This document shows, one piece after another, positions 1 to 12,168 of a DNA stretch of 64,000 nt. Source of the stretch: Isoetes taiwanensis (Eukaryota > Streptophyta > Lycopodiopsida > Isoetales > Isoetaceae); the NCBI GenBank assembly GCA_021234155.1, contig JAJEKV010000020.1, forward strand, positions 19,709,018-19,773,017, written 5' to 3'. The translations under genes and the position numbers were made by a program. Every line of letters starts with the position of its first letter. Position 1 is the first letter of the stretch. A model generated the notes under the pieces. It had not been told where the DNA came from and did no database searches. It saw only the letters and a program-made list of their open reading frames with translations.

Positions 1-2350
1 GTTCATACGAAGTTAGATTTTACATACATCTTTGTTACATTGGCTAGTTAGTTACGTTTCTTTATATTTGTGGCTATTGGGTTAGTCACAGTTGGCCAAC
101 TAGGGGCTTCTATTGTTCATTGTCTTTGAGTTTTACTACTGATTCCCTCCTCTCTGGTCTTCTTTAGCCACCTATTTTCCATATTACTTCATGTTTGTCC
201 CATCTACCTGTTTGGCTCCAATTATTGTTATTTGCTCCTTTCCACATATGCCATACAAGTTCATTTGACTTCCTCGTTTGATTACCTATCTGAGTTATCA
301 TTAGTCCTCTTTGCAGTTGCTTCATCTTGCTCGGGTTGCATTGTTTGTTCCATTGCTTCATTCACTGCTCATTACTGCTGGTCACTCGACTGTTATTGGC
401 TTCTAGTTGAGTTCTCATTGTTGCCTCTATCTAACCTTTCATCCCTATTTCGTTGGCCTCTTTACCCACTTCATCGGTTCCATTTTGCTCACTCTAATTA
501 TCTACATCTGCATTGTTTTTTCCATTTCTTCCTGTTGGTCTTTGATTTTACGTCGTATGTTCTCTATTTTTTTGCCACCGTGGTTGCTCCATTTATTATT
601 TATTTTGTTCCATTCGCCTTATCTGCTCTGCTCATCCGTTTTATCCTGGGTTCATCTTTTTGGTTCCTTCAAATTTTGTTGTCTCCATTCGATTTTCTTG
701 TTCCATGTTCTCCATTAACTCTTTATCTGTGTATTTCGTTTCGTGGTTTTGGTTGTTTGTCTCCCAACAATTCCTTTTAAATCTTTCACTGCATTGTTTC
801 ATTTGTTCTCTTTATGCATTTTGGTGTTCTGGTACTCTAGCACAATTCCCTTTCCATCTTTCACCGCATTGTTCCATTGGTTCATTTTATGTTTTTTCGT
901 TTTCCAGTGCTCTAGCACTCATTACTTGCCCCATATGCCTTCTTAGTTGCATTATTCTATTTATCTTTATTATCCCATTACTCTTTGCACTCCATTATTC
1001 TTGTATTTTGTCTCTCCTTCTTTGCTCCTCTTTCTACGTTCTTCCACTTGCTCCATGTTCCCCATCAACTCCTTATCTATGCATTCTAACTCCTTATCTG
1101 TGCATTTTGTTTCATTTGTTGCATTGACCTTGGGTTGACATATGTGCTATCAAGACCATTCCACATAATATCATTTCTTTATTTCGTTGTGGTTGCATTG
1201 TTTCCTTCTTTGAGTTCCTTCGGCTTGTTGTTCCAGTTTAACTTGGTTGATGTTATTCTCTTTTAGTCTAGTTGCATCATTCTGTCTTTGATTCTTTGTT
1301 TCTGGCTCCTTTTCTATTGTTGGTTTGGTTAGTTCGGGTTATAGTTTCTTTTGCTAGTGTGGTGTTTTCTGATTAATTAGTCATTTAAGATCTTTACGTT
1401 GATGATCGTCTTCATGGCCTTGTCTATTGTTCCTATAGCTTCATTTCCCCCCTCCATTTTATGCACCCATGGATCAGATTCCAGCTTTACTTGCTCATTC
1501 GACTTCTTCATTGCTCCTTTGTTTCTGTCTTTTCCTTTCCCCTTTTTGGTACATTTTCTTGAATTTTCTCTTTATTCCATTTTACTCTGGTTGTTTTAGT
1601 TGCCCATTTTGCTCACACTAAGCCATTATCTCCAGTACTCCAGAAATATTGCTTTCCCTTTCTGCCTCGTTTGTCCCGATGCTCTCTTATCTTTGTTGTC
1701 TCGTTATCCCCTTTTATCTCTGTGATCTCATCTTTCTGTTGATGTCTTGTATTCTAGCCATCCTGCTCTGGATTTCATCTTTTCTCTGGATAGGTGCGCT
1801 TGCATGAAAGTTTGCTTGAATCCGTTATGCATGGATGATATAGGTTGGATATTTTTGTCTTTGCTTTCAGAAGCATTTTGTCGATAGGTGTTCTATGTAG
1901 TTTGTTGGTATGTTGATTTTACAATTTTGTTTTCTGTGCTTCGGTGGTGGTCGTAGTTGTTGTTTGTGTTCGGTTTTTGTGCCTTTCTTACTTTATGCAT
2001 TCCAGTTGTCCTGGGGTTTCTTGTGCTCCTTCCCCTCTACTTGCGTTGGCATCCCGCCTCGTCTCCCATAGTCTTGGCCTGTGAGAGGAGTTTGGAGGTA
2101 GATTCCTCTTTGTGTCAGATGTTGTTATGCAAGGACCTTTCCCTAGAATGCCATGGTTCTCTTCTTATAGAGAAGGGAACCACCATTCTAGAGAAAGAGA
2201 CGTCTGCTTTGGCGCCACGCTAGTTTTAGATCCGCTCTTTTTGTGGCCTGTGCTTTCTATAGCGCAGGCTCTCATTTTGGCTTTGTCACCTATATATACT
2301 CTGTTGCTTGCTTCTTTCCTTCATTGCCGTTTCTTCTGAGTTGAATTCTT
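1..2350. other. pyrimidine-rich gene-less DNA
   Basis: The top strand is strongly T/C-rich throughout. The open frames here are hydrophobic, low-complexity translations with no recognisable domain, so I call no gene. A diverged direct repeat of about 80 bp, containing 'ctttcac-gcattgtt-cat', is visible around 770-910. The skew could mark an old pyrimidine-rich repeat or long intron-like DNA; the sequence does not decide. Confidence 0.6.
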
Positions 2351-2694
2351 TGTTGTGCGGAGTTTCCCCCTCCCTCCTCTGATATCTGGGTTGGGTTTTA
2401 CATTGGTTGTTTCACTCTGTTGGGGCCAATTTTTTTGGGCGGCCCCCTTTTTTCTTGTGTATATTTATGTGTATATTCTCTCGTGGATATTTTTGCGGTC
2501 GGACCTGGTGTATCTGTATATGTCTCTAGATATTTCTATATGTGTATCTCTCTATCTCCGCGTGGCAAATGTAACTTTCGACGATTCTTGATGACTTCTC
2601 GATCCTGCTTTGTATATTCTTGTGTATGTTTTCTCTATTGCTCTCTTTTCCCGTAGGGTTTTCTCTCGGATTTTTTCCCATTGGTCGTGCTTTT

Positions 2695-3835
<1,141 letters not shown>

Positions 3836-3903
3836 TTACTCATGAGTTGCACCTGGAGGCATGTGGTGAGGCTAAAATAGTCTCTGGTGCAATTCGTGAG
3901 TAA
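3836..3903. repeat. 68-bp hairpin repeat, copy 1
   Basis: The segment begins 'ttactcatgagttgcacc' and ends 'ggtgcaattcgtgagtaa'. These are inverted arms of about 18 bp with two mismatches. A second copy lies at 4032-4101. It resembles the terminal arms of a very small MITE or a repeated stem-loop. Confidence 0.7.
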
Positions 3904-4031
3904 TTTAGTTGTTTGATGACAAAATTAATCCAAAATGGGAGGGTAAGGGCACAATCCTATTCTACTTATCTTATTAGCCTAGATACATACTTTACTCAAA
4001 AAATCAACATCAAAATATAAAATCGTGCCAC

Positions 4032-4101
4032 TTACTCATGAGTTGCGCCTGGAGCCATTTTTGGCCTCCCCAAAAGTGATTCTGGCGCAACTCGTGAGTA
4101 A
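4032..4101. repeat. 70-bp hairpin repeat, copy 2
   Basis: Inverted arms 'ttactcatgagttgcgcc' and 'ggcgcaactcgtgagtaa' have one mismatch over 18 bp. The loop 'tggagccatttttggcctcc' also pairs partly with itself. The copy is in direct orientation to 3836-3903, with about 128 bp of AT-rich DNA between. Confidence 0.7.
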
Positions 4102-4278
4102 TTGCCAGAACTTGTTTATAATTTTTCGTTATTTTGAAATAAAACAAATTATAAAGTAATTTATTGGACTAAATGAGGCAATTACATACTTAGATTCCAC
4201 TTTATATTAACAAAAAGCCTTTTATACAAGGATTAGGACTTTATACAGAGTTTACAAAATTGATTAATAACTCCTTAT

Positions 4279-4876
4279 CTACGTACATTTAATGAAACGC
4301 GTCAATATGCAGTCTCTCGACATGCAAGTGACCCGTCTCGCATGGAAGGTGCATGCTAATGTATCCTCAAAGTGTTGAATCACTTCCATTTCGGTCGCAT
4401 CTTGTAATGCCAGCAACATATCATTCGTCACTCGCTTCGTCTTGTCAAACTCTGCCAGAATTTCCTGAACAAATCTTGCAAACTTTATTTGTGGGATAAG
4501 AAAACACTGGCTCCACTAGTAGTGACGAATTTCCTTTAATTGGGGGTATGATGAGTTCCTCCTGTACTTTTCCGACTTCCTAAGTGTCTCCAGCTCTTCT
4601 GGTGGCTCTTGCAGTAGGTCTTGTTTGGTGTACTTCGACTTGTAGGTGTCGTAATACTTCTTGTAGGCGTCGAACATCTTCATATATTGTTTGTGCGTCG
4701 CCCTCTTCTTTTTGTACAATCTGTCTTTATCCAGGTGTAAGCATCCTTCTCCTTCTCGGCTCTTTTCTTTCTATCCGGCTCTGGCCATGCTGGGTAAGGT
4801 GGTGGTGGCAGTAACTCTCCCCCTTCTTCGTGATGTTGCTGACTCGAGAGGTCAGGCTCGTCGAGGACTCTAAGGT
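4279..4876 (-). pseudogene. relic histone H3-like gene of a second Ty3 element
   Basis: Read on the minus strand from about 4876, the frame gives an acidic stretch, a proline run (GELLPPPPYPAWP), a basic charged linker with YMKMFDAYKKYYDTY, and then a complete histone H3 fold. The fold has alpha-N LKEIRHY, alpha-1 FARFVQEILAEFDKTKR, then MLLALQDATE, alpha-2 end VIQHFEDTLACTFHA, and RRVTCMSRDCILTRFI. It ends in a TAG at 4279-4281, where H3 proteins normally end. Defects are one frameshift in the linker (near 4710) and one in-frame TAG at 4516-4518, at a position where H3 usually has Gln. Linker and fold parallel the chromovirus ORF at 17636-19027 segment by segment (GQLAKPPPFPMW, YMEKWEAYNAYFQEH, ALKEIRHF). 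The N-terminal tail is missing, deleted against the LTR relic that follows. Confidence 0.85.
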
Positions 4877-4879
4877 CTA

Positions 4880-5700
4880 GAATGGGGCTTTACTTACAAG
4901 ATGCGGCGGGGGTCCACCTCACTGCGGAAGTGCGTAAACATAAGCACAAGCAACATACATCATAATCAATATATATGCTCATCACGAAGCGTGAGGCACC
5001 ATCAACAACATAGCATGGCCATCATAATACAACATCATGATGGCATCACATGTAGGTCCTAGCCCAAGCTCAGACTCCGTGAGATAGGACTGATGATCTG
5101 GGCCACAAGATAACAGCAGACGGAAGTTGTAACACTAAAGTTGGCTGGCAATAGAACAATGGCAAGGGTAGTCCACTCCATCCGCCCCTCATGTGCATAC
5201 TTTGCAGATATATCGAAACGCTTCTGACAGTGATTGTAGCCTGTCAAAGATGTAAACCTAAGGCTACTCTAAGGTTGCAACTCCCTTAGTCCGATGAGGC
5301 AAGAAGGCTGCTCCTTCCAAGATGTATTTTGTCATAGCAGGCAACTAAAGAGATGAGCCTCCCTCTCCCTCCCCACCTCTCCCATACTCAACCTAACCTC
5401 ACTGAGGTGATACATCATCTAGGAGGGGTCAAACCCGTACCTTGGCCACACATAGTGACAAGGTATTAGGCCTAGCTTGCTATGGATACCTGCAGACAAG
5501 CACACCCTGGATCCCTCTGCATTCGAAACGAGTCCCCTATTCTAAGCCAGTCAAGGCCCTAGGCCCACGATCAGTCGGGCTCTTTATGCACATGCCGCAT
5601 AGTAATGGGAATTACAGAGGTCTAACTACTAGAATCATGCTACACATGGCTCCTAGGTCTCTACCCCCTTACAAGAGGTGCAAAACAGAGTATCATACCA
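4880..5700 (-). mobile_element. relic LTR of a Ty3 element related to 15296-28839
   Basis: On the minus strand this interval follows the order of blocks in the chromovirus LTR, with heavy divergence. The block 'tccactccatccgcc' and 'actttgcag' at 5170-5205 match the reverse complement of 16555-16595. 'ctcagactccgtgag' at 5068-5085 corresponds to the block near 16685. The 'gatgatgtatgt' and 'tatgtttacgc' blocks at 4935-4970 match 16785-16815. The H3-like relic follows immediately on the same strand, so the two belong to one element with an internal deletion. Confidence 0.6.
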
Positions 5701-6306
5701 TGATCATCTAACATCATAATAGAACAACAGTTCTAATACATCATGTCTAATACAAGGTCAGTATTCTTTGGTAAGTCCGGTTTTAGAATTAATGGTCTAT
5801 GAGCATGTAATGCTAAAACAAAGATGCTCCCTAGCTTAAATCCTACTGCTATTCTAGGACTAATAATCTAACTATGACCAACCTGCTCCTTCACCCAACT
5901 CTCCACCAAAACTGCCTGATATGGTGCTCTCCACTAAATACGAAAGCGTTGGGGCAGCGCCTTAGATATATGACTCCAGCTGTGGGACTGCCTTCTGCCC
6001 TCCAAAACCCAAAATGACCTCTGGAAGTGCCCTCACTCACTTTTGGCACAAAACCTAAAAGGCTATATTAGAAAAAGCTAGGCCTCAAAATTGGGGCCTT
6101 AGTCTTCGATTGAGCCATTTGGTCCAATGATGCTTTGCCACATGGCAAATGAGACCACTAGCACATTTATGGCAAATACCTATTAATAGGTGTTTGGGGT
6201 GGGGTGCTCTTCCCTTGACATGTGTCACACATACAATGAGGCATGTGCCACACATATGGGTTTTAATGGATCACACTTAGCATGTTATATTAGAATAACA
6301 TGTTGG
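5701..6306. other. gene-less interval
   Basis: No recognisable coding sequence. It may include more of the diverged LTR, but I could not match blocks confidently. Confidence 0.4.
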
Positions 6307-6880
6307 GTTTTTTTTTTTTTTTGAAGAACTGTGTCATCAATATATCAAAAGAATGGTAAAGTTACAAAGCAAGTGAGGAGGAAGGAGAACTGCCCCAAAG
6401 AGACAGCGATACCTCGACACTCCACAACAAACTCACAGAAAAACTGCAACTCTACTGCTGTACAAACCGACCATCACCATCTACAACACCCAAGAAGTCC
6501 CGCCAAAATGGCAAACTTCTGCTCTACTAATCCCGGGAACACCAGAAAGCTTTGAAATAGCTTGTACCTGAGTCGAGGAATCAGAGAGGCTACAGGCTGC
6601 TGAATCCCCTGAAAGATCCACAACCGCCGCCGCTTCCAAATCAACCACACCAACCAAGCCACGCACAGAAATATGTAGCAAAATAACAGGGGGTTTCTTT
6701 TGTATTTTTGTACGTTTTTTTCTATGGTTTTTATATGATTTGATGTTCGTATGTCGCGGGATGTACTAATGTGTACATCTAGAGTGCGCATACACCGATC
6801 TTGATTTTGGTGCCATCTTTCCAATGGTCCACCTATGAATTTCCAAAGCTCATGCATGCAGACCTCGAGCAAACCCATTT
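6307..6880 (-). pseudogene. 5'-truncated LINE 3' end
   Basis: A poly(T) run at 6307-6322 followed by 'gaagaactgtgtcatcaat' and 'atatcaaaagaatggtaaa' is the reverse complement of a typical plant L1 3' end with its poly(A) tail. The minus-strand frame just inside it reads CYIFLCVAWLVWLIWKRRR and WIFQGIQQPVASLI. This resembles the segment after the zinc-finger of plant LINE reverse transcriptases, which usually reads 'W-iWk-RN--iFqg'. Only the C-terminal part survives. Similarity fades past about 6720, so the upstream boundary is uncertain. Confidence 0.6.
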
Positions 6881-7593
6881 TAGGGTTCTATGGTTTCAAG
6901 CCCCAATTTCTTTACTAAATCAGGACCCGAGAAGGTCAAGGAGCTTTGCGACAGTGGTCGCTTTGTGAAGCCGGATGCTAGTTCGGTTTTATTTGAGCTT
7001 TGATTTCTTCCAGCTGATACATGTGTGCTTAAGTCTGTCACCAGTTATCACGATTTCTTTTGTGCAAATACAGTCCCGGCAGTTCAGCTCACATAGGTTT
7101 TATTTGGGTTGTGCACTTCAGTCTCTCACCAGTTCTGCAGGATCTTTAGCCAACGGTTCTGTCGGCAGGCAAGATTTATTGTCGTTGGTTCTTGGAAGCT
7201 ACTAGAGTTCTATCTGCATTTTTTTATCAGGTCCGAGAGGTTTGTCCGGCCTCCAGGTCATAGAATCCAAGCCTGGTTCTGGGGCCATTGATGACGTTTA
7301 GGTACAGGGGAAGCATCGACCTGTTCTTATAAAAAGGAGAACAAGAATCATTATATCCTTCGTGGCCACCACAACAACCGATTCTTCAAGGCAACGAATG
7401 CTTCGACATCTTGCGACCAGACCTGTAGCATCGGATGTAGCCTTTGCAATTTCTGTCATCTGCACAACTGAGCGATTTAGGCCTGCGAATCCCCTTTGGT
7501 TTAGGGTTCTCTGGTGTCAGGTGAGCACAATTTCCATATTCTTGTTTTCTGCATCCCTTGTTCTAAAAAACCCGTGAAATATGAAGAATCTCT
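6881..7593. other. gene-less interval
   Basis: Short open frames only, with no recognisable domain. The sequence has exon-like pieces with possible splice signals (for example 'caggtgagcac' near 7518), but no product can be assembled. Confidence 0.4.
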
Positions 7594-7955
7594 CTTCTTA
7601 TTTTTGACAGCAACCACATCATGTTATTCTGTAGCAGGATTGTTTACAGGTTTGTTCTATCAAATATGAAAATATCATGGATAGCATTTGTGATTGCAGA
7701 TACTTTGTTGTTCTACCTCTTAAATTTCTTAATTCTAGCAGCTTCCTATCTCTCATGCTTCCTTACATTATAGGAGGGCTACTCTTCTTATTTTAAGCAG
7801 CAACCGCATCATAGTATTCTGTATCTTATTTACATTTTTGTTCTATCAAATATGAAAATATCATGGATAGCATTTGTGATTATAGATATTTTGTTGTTTT
7901 ACCTCCCTTAAATTTCTTTAATTCTAGCAGCTTTCTATCTTTCATGCTTCCTTAC
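7594..7955 (+). repeat. tandem direct repeat, about 180-bp units
   Basis: Unit 1 (7594-7772) and unit 2 (7794-7955) share 'tctatcaaatatgaaaat', 'atcatggatagcatttgt' and 'tctagcag-tt-ctatct' in the same order. They differ by scattered substitutions and small indels. No coding potential is evident. Confidence 0.85.
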
Positions 7956-8433
7956 CAAGCTTGGGATTTATATTAGTTGGTATCAGTTGCCACAGGTATG
8001 GCAATGCAGCTCCGGCACTGTATGCTATGATGGCTCTTTGTATTTTGTGATATTATCTTTGCATCCTTATCTGGTAGATGAGCATCAGTTGAGCATGAAG
8101 ATTTTGAGATGTTAATTTTGAGATGTTAATTCTGTTTGTTTCCAAGTTAGTATGTTTCTTGTTCTTCTTGTTCTTCTATTGTGTACATCTTTTGGCATTT
8201 TTGTATGCAGGCCTTTTACGTTGCCTGCGAACATCAATATCTAGCATAACGTATTGGCTTCTATGGATTTTGTCGAATTTGCTTAGGATCTGTCAAGTAG
8301 AGATCCGAATTGGCGGCCGAATTGATGTGGAAACTATGTTGTATCTATAATGGCACGTTATACCCGGTATGGGAATAGGTTGCATCTGGCCTATTTATCA
8401 ATGCGCATCCATGTACATCTCTTCAAACACAAT

Positions 8434-8566
8434 GCGGCTTATTGGCTATTTTGAGAAGAATGGGGAATATCTGAATGCCATGTATATATAGAGTGCTAGG
8501 AAATTCTTAAGCGGCTTATTGACTGTTTTGAGAAAAATGGGTAATACTTGAATGCCATATATAAGA
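8434..8566 (+). repeat. tandem direct repeat, about 75-bp units
   Basis: 'gcggcttattg', 'gttttgagaa-aatggg-aatac-tgaatgccat' and 'atata' recur in order at 8434-8490 and 8511-8566. Confidence 0.75.
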
Positions 8567-8729
8567 ATGCATACATGCAATCATCAATTGAATCTATTTG
8601 CCATGGAAATAATTTGTTTGTCTTCGTGTTATTGTGCTTTTTAGTAATTAATATTTAGGCCCATAAAATTTACCTATGCTTGCTTTAGTTAGGGCCCGAA
8701 GGGCCCAAATTTTTTTTTAATATAACAAT

Positions 8730-9173
8730 CAACACACAACTACCATTAACATTATTAACATAAACCATTGCATTTAACACATTTAAATTAAAATCCCCCT
8801 TAAACCCCCTTTGGTTTGGGTGCATATTCACACGGGGGGTTACGTAGGGCAGCGAGAGCCCCTAAAATATATTCACAATACATGTACAAAATTAACACCA
8901 TTAAGTACATTCTCTCAAACCTTATAGTATTTTGCAAACCTTAATATATAGTATACAAAAACTTGTACATGCATACCCCACAAACGAGGATCGCTATGTA
9001 CGGTCCAGATCTTAGAATAAAGGGCAAATATGCCCATCAAACTGACTCGTCATTTTGAGTAACCCCCTCGTGGTGAATATGCACCCAAACCAAAGGGGGT
9101 TTAAGGGGGATTTTAATTTAAATGTGTTAAATGCAATGGTTTATGTTAATAATGTTAATGGTAGTTGTGTTTT
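8730..9173. repeat. foldback / MITE-like element with long terminal inverted repeats
   Basis: The left arm (about 8730-8841) and the reverse complement of the right arm (about 9059-9173) are nearly identical for at least 95 bp. Shared inverted blocks include 'taccattaacattattaac', 'taaaccattgcatttaaca' and 'ccccctttggtttgggtgca'. The loop of about 215 bp has no open frame. High arm identity suggests a recent insertion or active arm homogenisation. I could not identify a clean target duplication. Confidence 0.85.
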
Positions 9174-9189
9174 GTAGTTTTAATTAAGG

Positions 9190-9626
9190 CTTGCTGCCGC
9201 AAGAGCGGCCAAGCACCAGGATACACTTGAAGCAGCAACTGCTGGCTAGTCAATCTCACCTGAAACAGAGCCCTAACCCAATCCCGAGGCAACCGCAAGT
9301 GAGGGCATAAAACGCACAATGTTCCACGGTTTCCACGATGAAGGCCACAACAAGGGCGAGAGGGCTCACACGCCTAAAGCCCGACTCACAAGGGCATTCA
9401 CCCCGATCGGTGGTGCACCACTTGCCACGAAGCACCTTAACCCGGTGGGGAAGTGAGCTCCATGTCCACGCCCAAACCGAGCGCCATCGAGAACCCCGGC
9501 TGCAGAGACCACTTGCACGAAGGGGCGGTGTGTCATGAATAGCCAAAGACTTTCGGTAACAAGACCGCACAAAACAAGAAGACACAACATCCGGATGAAC
9601 CTTCCAAACCTGCACCACCACATCAT
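9190..9626 (-). pseudogene. LINE reverse-transcriptase zinc-finger fragment (weak)
   Basis: The minus-strand frames contain LPHRVKVLRGKW followed by GECPCESG and ETVEHCAF. The order is like the plant LINE zf-RVT region (basic 'RVkvl-W', 'CP-C', 'ETveH--f-C'), spread over more than one frame. The fragment lies just upstream of the LpxA leader. Without a search this remains a weak call. Confidence 0.35.
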
Positions 9627-9823
9627 TCTGAGGGACTATAGGTATGTGTAGCGGAATACTCCAATAACATGTTGGGTATTTGTCACTTGGGGAAATACAT
9701 TATGTGATCTACATAATATATCTAAGGTTCATTGGTGGTATAATCAATCCTACAGGTTAGGAACCAAAACTTGTAAAATTAACAATTGGTAAATTGACGT
9801 TTTATATGATAGTTTCCAGGTTT

Positions 9824-9966
9824 AATCACCGTGTTAAATTTTTACGAACTGGGTTCACAATTATCCGGAAATGGGTGCATCTCACCATTACAGCTATAAT
9901 CGCCGTGTTAAATATTTATGAACTAGGTTCAGTTCTCCGGAAATGAGTGCGTCTCGTCTACTGCAA
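9824..9966 (+). repeat. tandem duplication in the LpxA leader and start region
   Basis: Two units of about 70 bp (from 9824 and from 9898) share 'aatc-ccgtgttaaat', 'gaact-ggttca' and 'ccggaaatg-gtgc-tctc'. The duplication copies the ATG neighbourhood. The distal unit supplies the LpxA start; the proximal unit supplies an upstream ATG. Confidence 0.8.
9871..9921 (+). CDS. upstream ORF in the LpxA leader
   Basis: A 16-codon frame from the duplicated ATG at 9871 to TGA at 9919. It ends 21 bp before the LpxA ATG. It exists because of the tandem leader duplication. If the transcript starts upstream of 9871 it would precede the main frame and could lower translation; no transcript start is visible. 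Confidence 0.4.
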   Translation: MGASHHYSYNRRVKYL

Positions 9967-12168
9967 ATGGGCTTTGCAATACGGGTCGTAGAGAACATTG
10001 ATGGAGTTCCTTCAAAAATGGCATCAGGTCTTATACATCCTACAACCATCGTGCATCCGGACGCAAGGATAGCCAAGGTTAATTCGATTTTGCTCTAATC
10101 AGCTCTAGTCAGTTTTTCGATTTTGCTTATTTTGGATGTTTTGCAGGATGTTTCAATTGGTCCATTTTGCACCGTTGGTCCTGGTTCAAAGATAGGGCAA
10201 GGAACTTCTTTGCATTCCAACATCCACATAGTCGGGAATACAGAAATTGGAGAATGCTGCACCATCTTAACGTAACAATTTATGAGCAGGAGTTTTTCTT
10301 TGTGATTTGATTATGCTCGTCAAAGCACATAAAATTGTAGATTTCCTTGCAGTTTATGTTTAATTTTAAAGTAGGATTAACTGGAGGATTAGACAGGGGT
10401 GCAGTGATTGGTGGAGATGTTCCTGGGAAGACTGTTATTGGGAACAACAATACTGTTGGACATTACGCTGTAGTTGGTGCAAAATGCCAGGACATGAAAT
10501 ATAAGGTCTTTATTCTAGATTAGCTTTAAGTTTCTTTAAGTTTTTTAAGTTTTGTTCTTGGGCTGGACTGAAGTGCTCCACATCCATAACAGCTGTTTTT
10601 TATAGTTTTCATGATGTGTACGAGGCTTGAGTTTAACATTGAGTTTAACATTTTTTTTCCCCTTGATATTCAAATTTTCTTTATGAATTCAAATAAATAC
10701 TTAAGTGCAATGCATTGGTAGGATGGCGATGAGTGTTTTTTGTCATTGGGAAACAATAATGATATCAGAGAACATGCGAGTTTGCATCGATCGTCGAAGC
10801 CAAATGATTCAACTGTAAGGATCTCACAGAATTAGCAAAATTATGTCTACAGATTTAGGAAGATTCACACGTGTATGATGGCAGATTATTGGCAGCAACA
10901 ATTTGATAATGGGTTCATGCCATATTGCACATGACTGCAAACTTGGAGATCATAATATTTTAGCAAATGCAACTCTTCTCGGCGGCCATGTCGTGCTCGA
11001 GGTAAGTATCTCAAAACCTCTTGTGACTCTCCTTGTTCGTGCTAAAATCTTGGCATGCTTTATTATAATTTTCAGGACTTTGTTCACACTGGGGGTGCTG
11101 TTGCTGTCCATCAATTCTGCCATGTTGATTCATATTCCTTTCTAGCAGCGGGGACAATGGTACTTGTTCCTCTTTTAACTGATTGTAGACTTTAATTGAG
11201 AAGAATATGGAGCACTGATAAGAGAATTTTAATGTTCATTCTGAATACAGGTTGACAGGGATGTGCCTATGTACATGATGGTTGCTGGAGATAGAGCGCA
11301 GCTTCGTGGCCTTAACTTAGAAGGCCTGAGGCGCTGTGGCTTTAGCAACTTAGAGGTTTAATTTATTTTTTCTGGAACACGTTGTTTTGTAGGGAAATAT
11401 CTCCTTTCATTTTATATTAATGTAGCAGGCTTCTTACACATAGTTTAACGCCATTCCCAAAGTGCTCTTCTGTTAATGATTTTGATGGTGCTTTACTGAG
11501 GCAGCATGAATAACTCTGAAATGATTTAAACTGTGGCCATTGCAGTGCATTTCGATTTCCTTCCTTGTGTAGGAAAAACAGAAAATGATCCTACTTCTTT
11601 CTGAGTGCCAAGCTCAGTACATAACTTTACTGCAAATTAATAGTCGCAAGTTGCAACATTGCAAAAAATATTTTGCTCTGCTGGATTGGCTACATATTTC
11701 TTGAAGGATGCAAGTACTGCCACAGAGTTATCTGATACTATTTGTGTTTTTTCTGATTGGTCCTTGGAATACTTCTTCAATGTGTGATACATCAGGTTAT
11801 TCTTCATACATAAGATGAAATGTCGTAATTTGATCATTATCTCCGGGAAATGATTATTTTTAAAGCACCTTTGTTTTCCTTCCATTCAGGTGAAAAGCAT
11901 CAGGCATGCTTATCAAAAGCTCTTTATGAGCACAGATTCGGCTACTTCTGGGCTGGAGGACAGATTATCTGAACTTGTAAGCCATTCTATGCTTAAGTTA
12001 TTCATAATTAAGCAGTCTTGACCTATCACAATTGAAATTGAAATGCAGGAAAGTGATAAAGAACTTGCAAGAATGCCGGCTGTTGTGAGAATGCTTACGT
12101 CAATTCGCAACTGCTTTGGCGAGAACCGCCGAGGGTTGTGTAGGTTTCGGCATTGGACAAGTGCTTAA
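9943..12168 (+). CDS. LPXA: LpxA, UDP-N-acetylglucosamine O-acyltransferase (plant, nine exons)
   Basis: Exons: 9943-10077, 10147-10271, 10397-10505, 10722-10814, 10885-11001, 11076-11159, 11251-11355, 11890-11976 and 12049-12168. All introns are GT-AG, and the joined frame is 975 nt (324 aa). LpxA transfers a hydroxyacyl chain from acyl-carrier protein to UDP-GlcNAc, the first step of lipid-A-like biosynthesis; the plant enzyme is placed in mitochondria. The protein shows the left-handed beta-helix hexapeptide pattern ([43 protein letters not shown]). It has [13 protein letters not shown] at residues 164-176, with the catalytic His of the 'AHD' motif at about residue 170, and [14 protein letters not shown]. 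The C-terminal helical part has [18 protein letters not shown]. The ATG at 9943 is the first in frame; a short N-terminal presequence is possible. No break is seen. Confidence 0.93.

Noticed and set aside
232-1138. Overlapping hydrophobic ORFs that look like membrane proteins
   Set aside because: Phe/Leu/Ser-rich translations are expected from pyrimidine-rich DNA in any frame; no domain, no consistent frame.
9338-9538. Plus-strand 66-residue ORF
   Set aside because: It is antisense to the minus-strand LINE-like fragment and has no recognisable domain.
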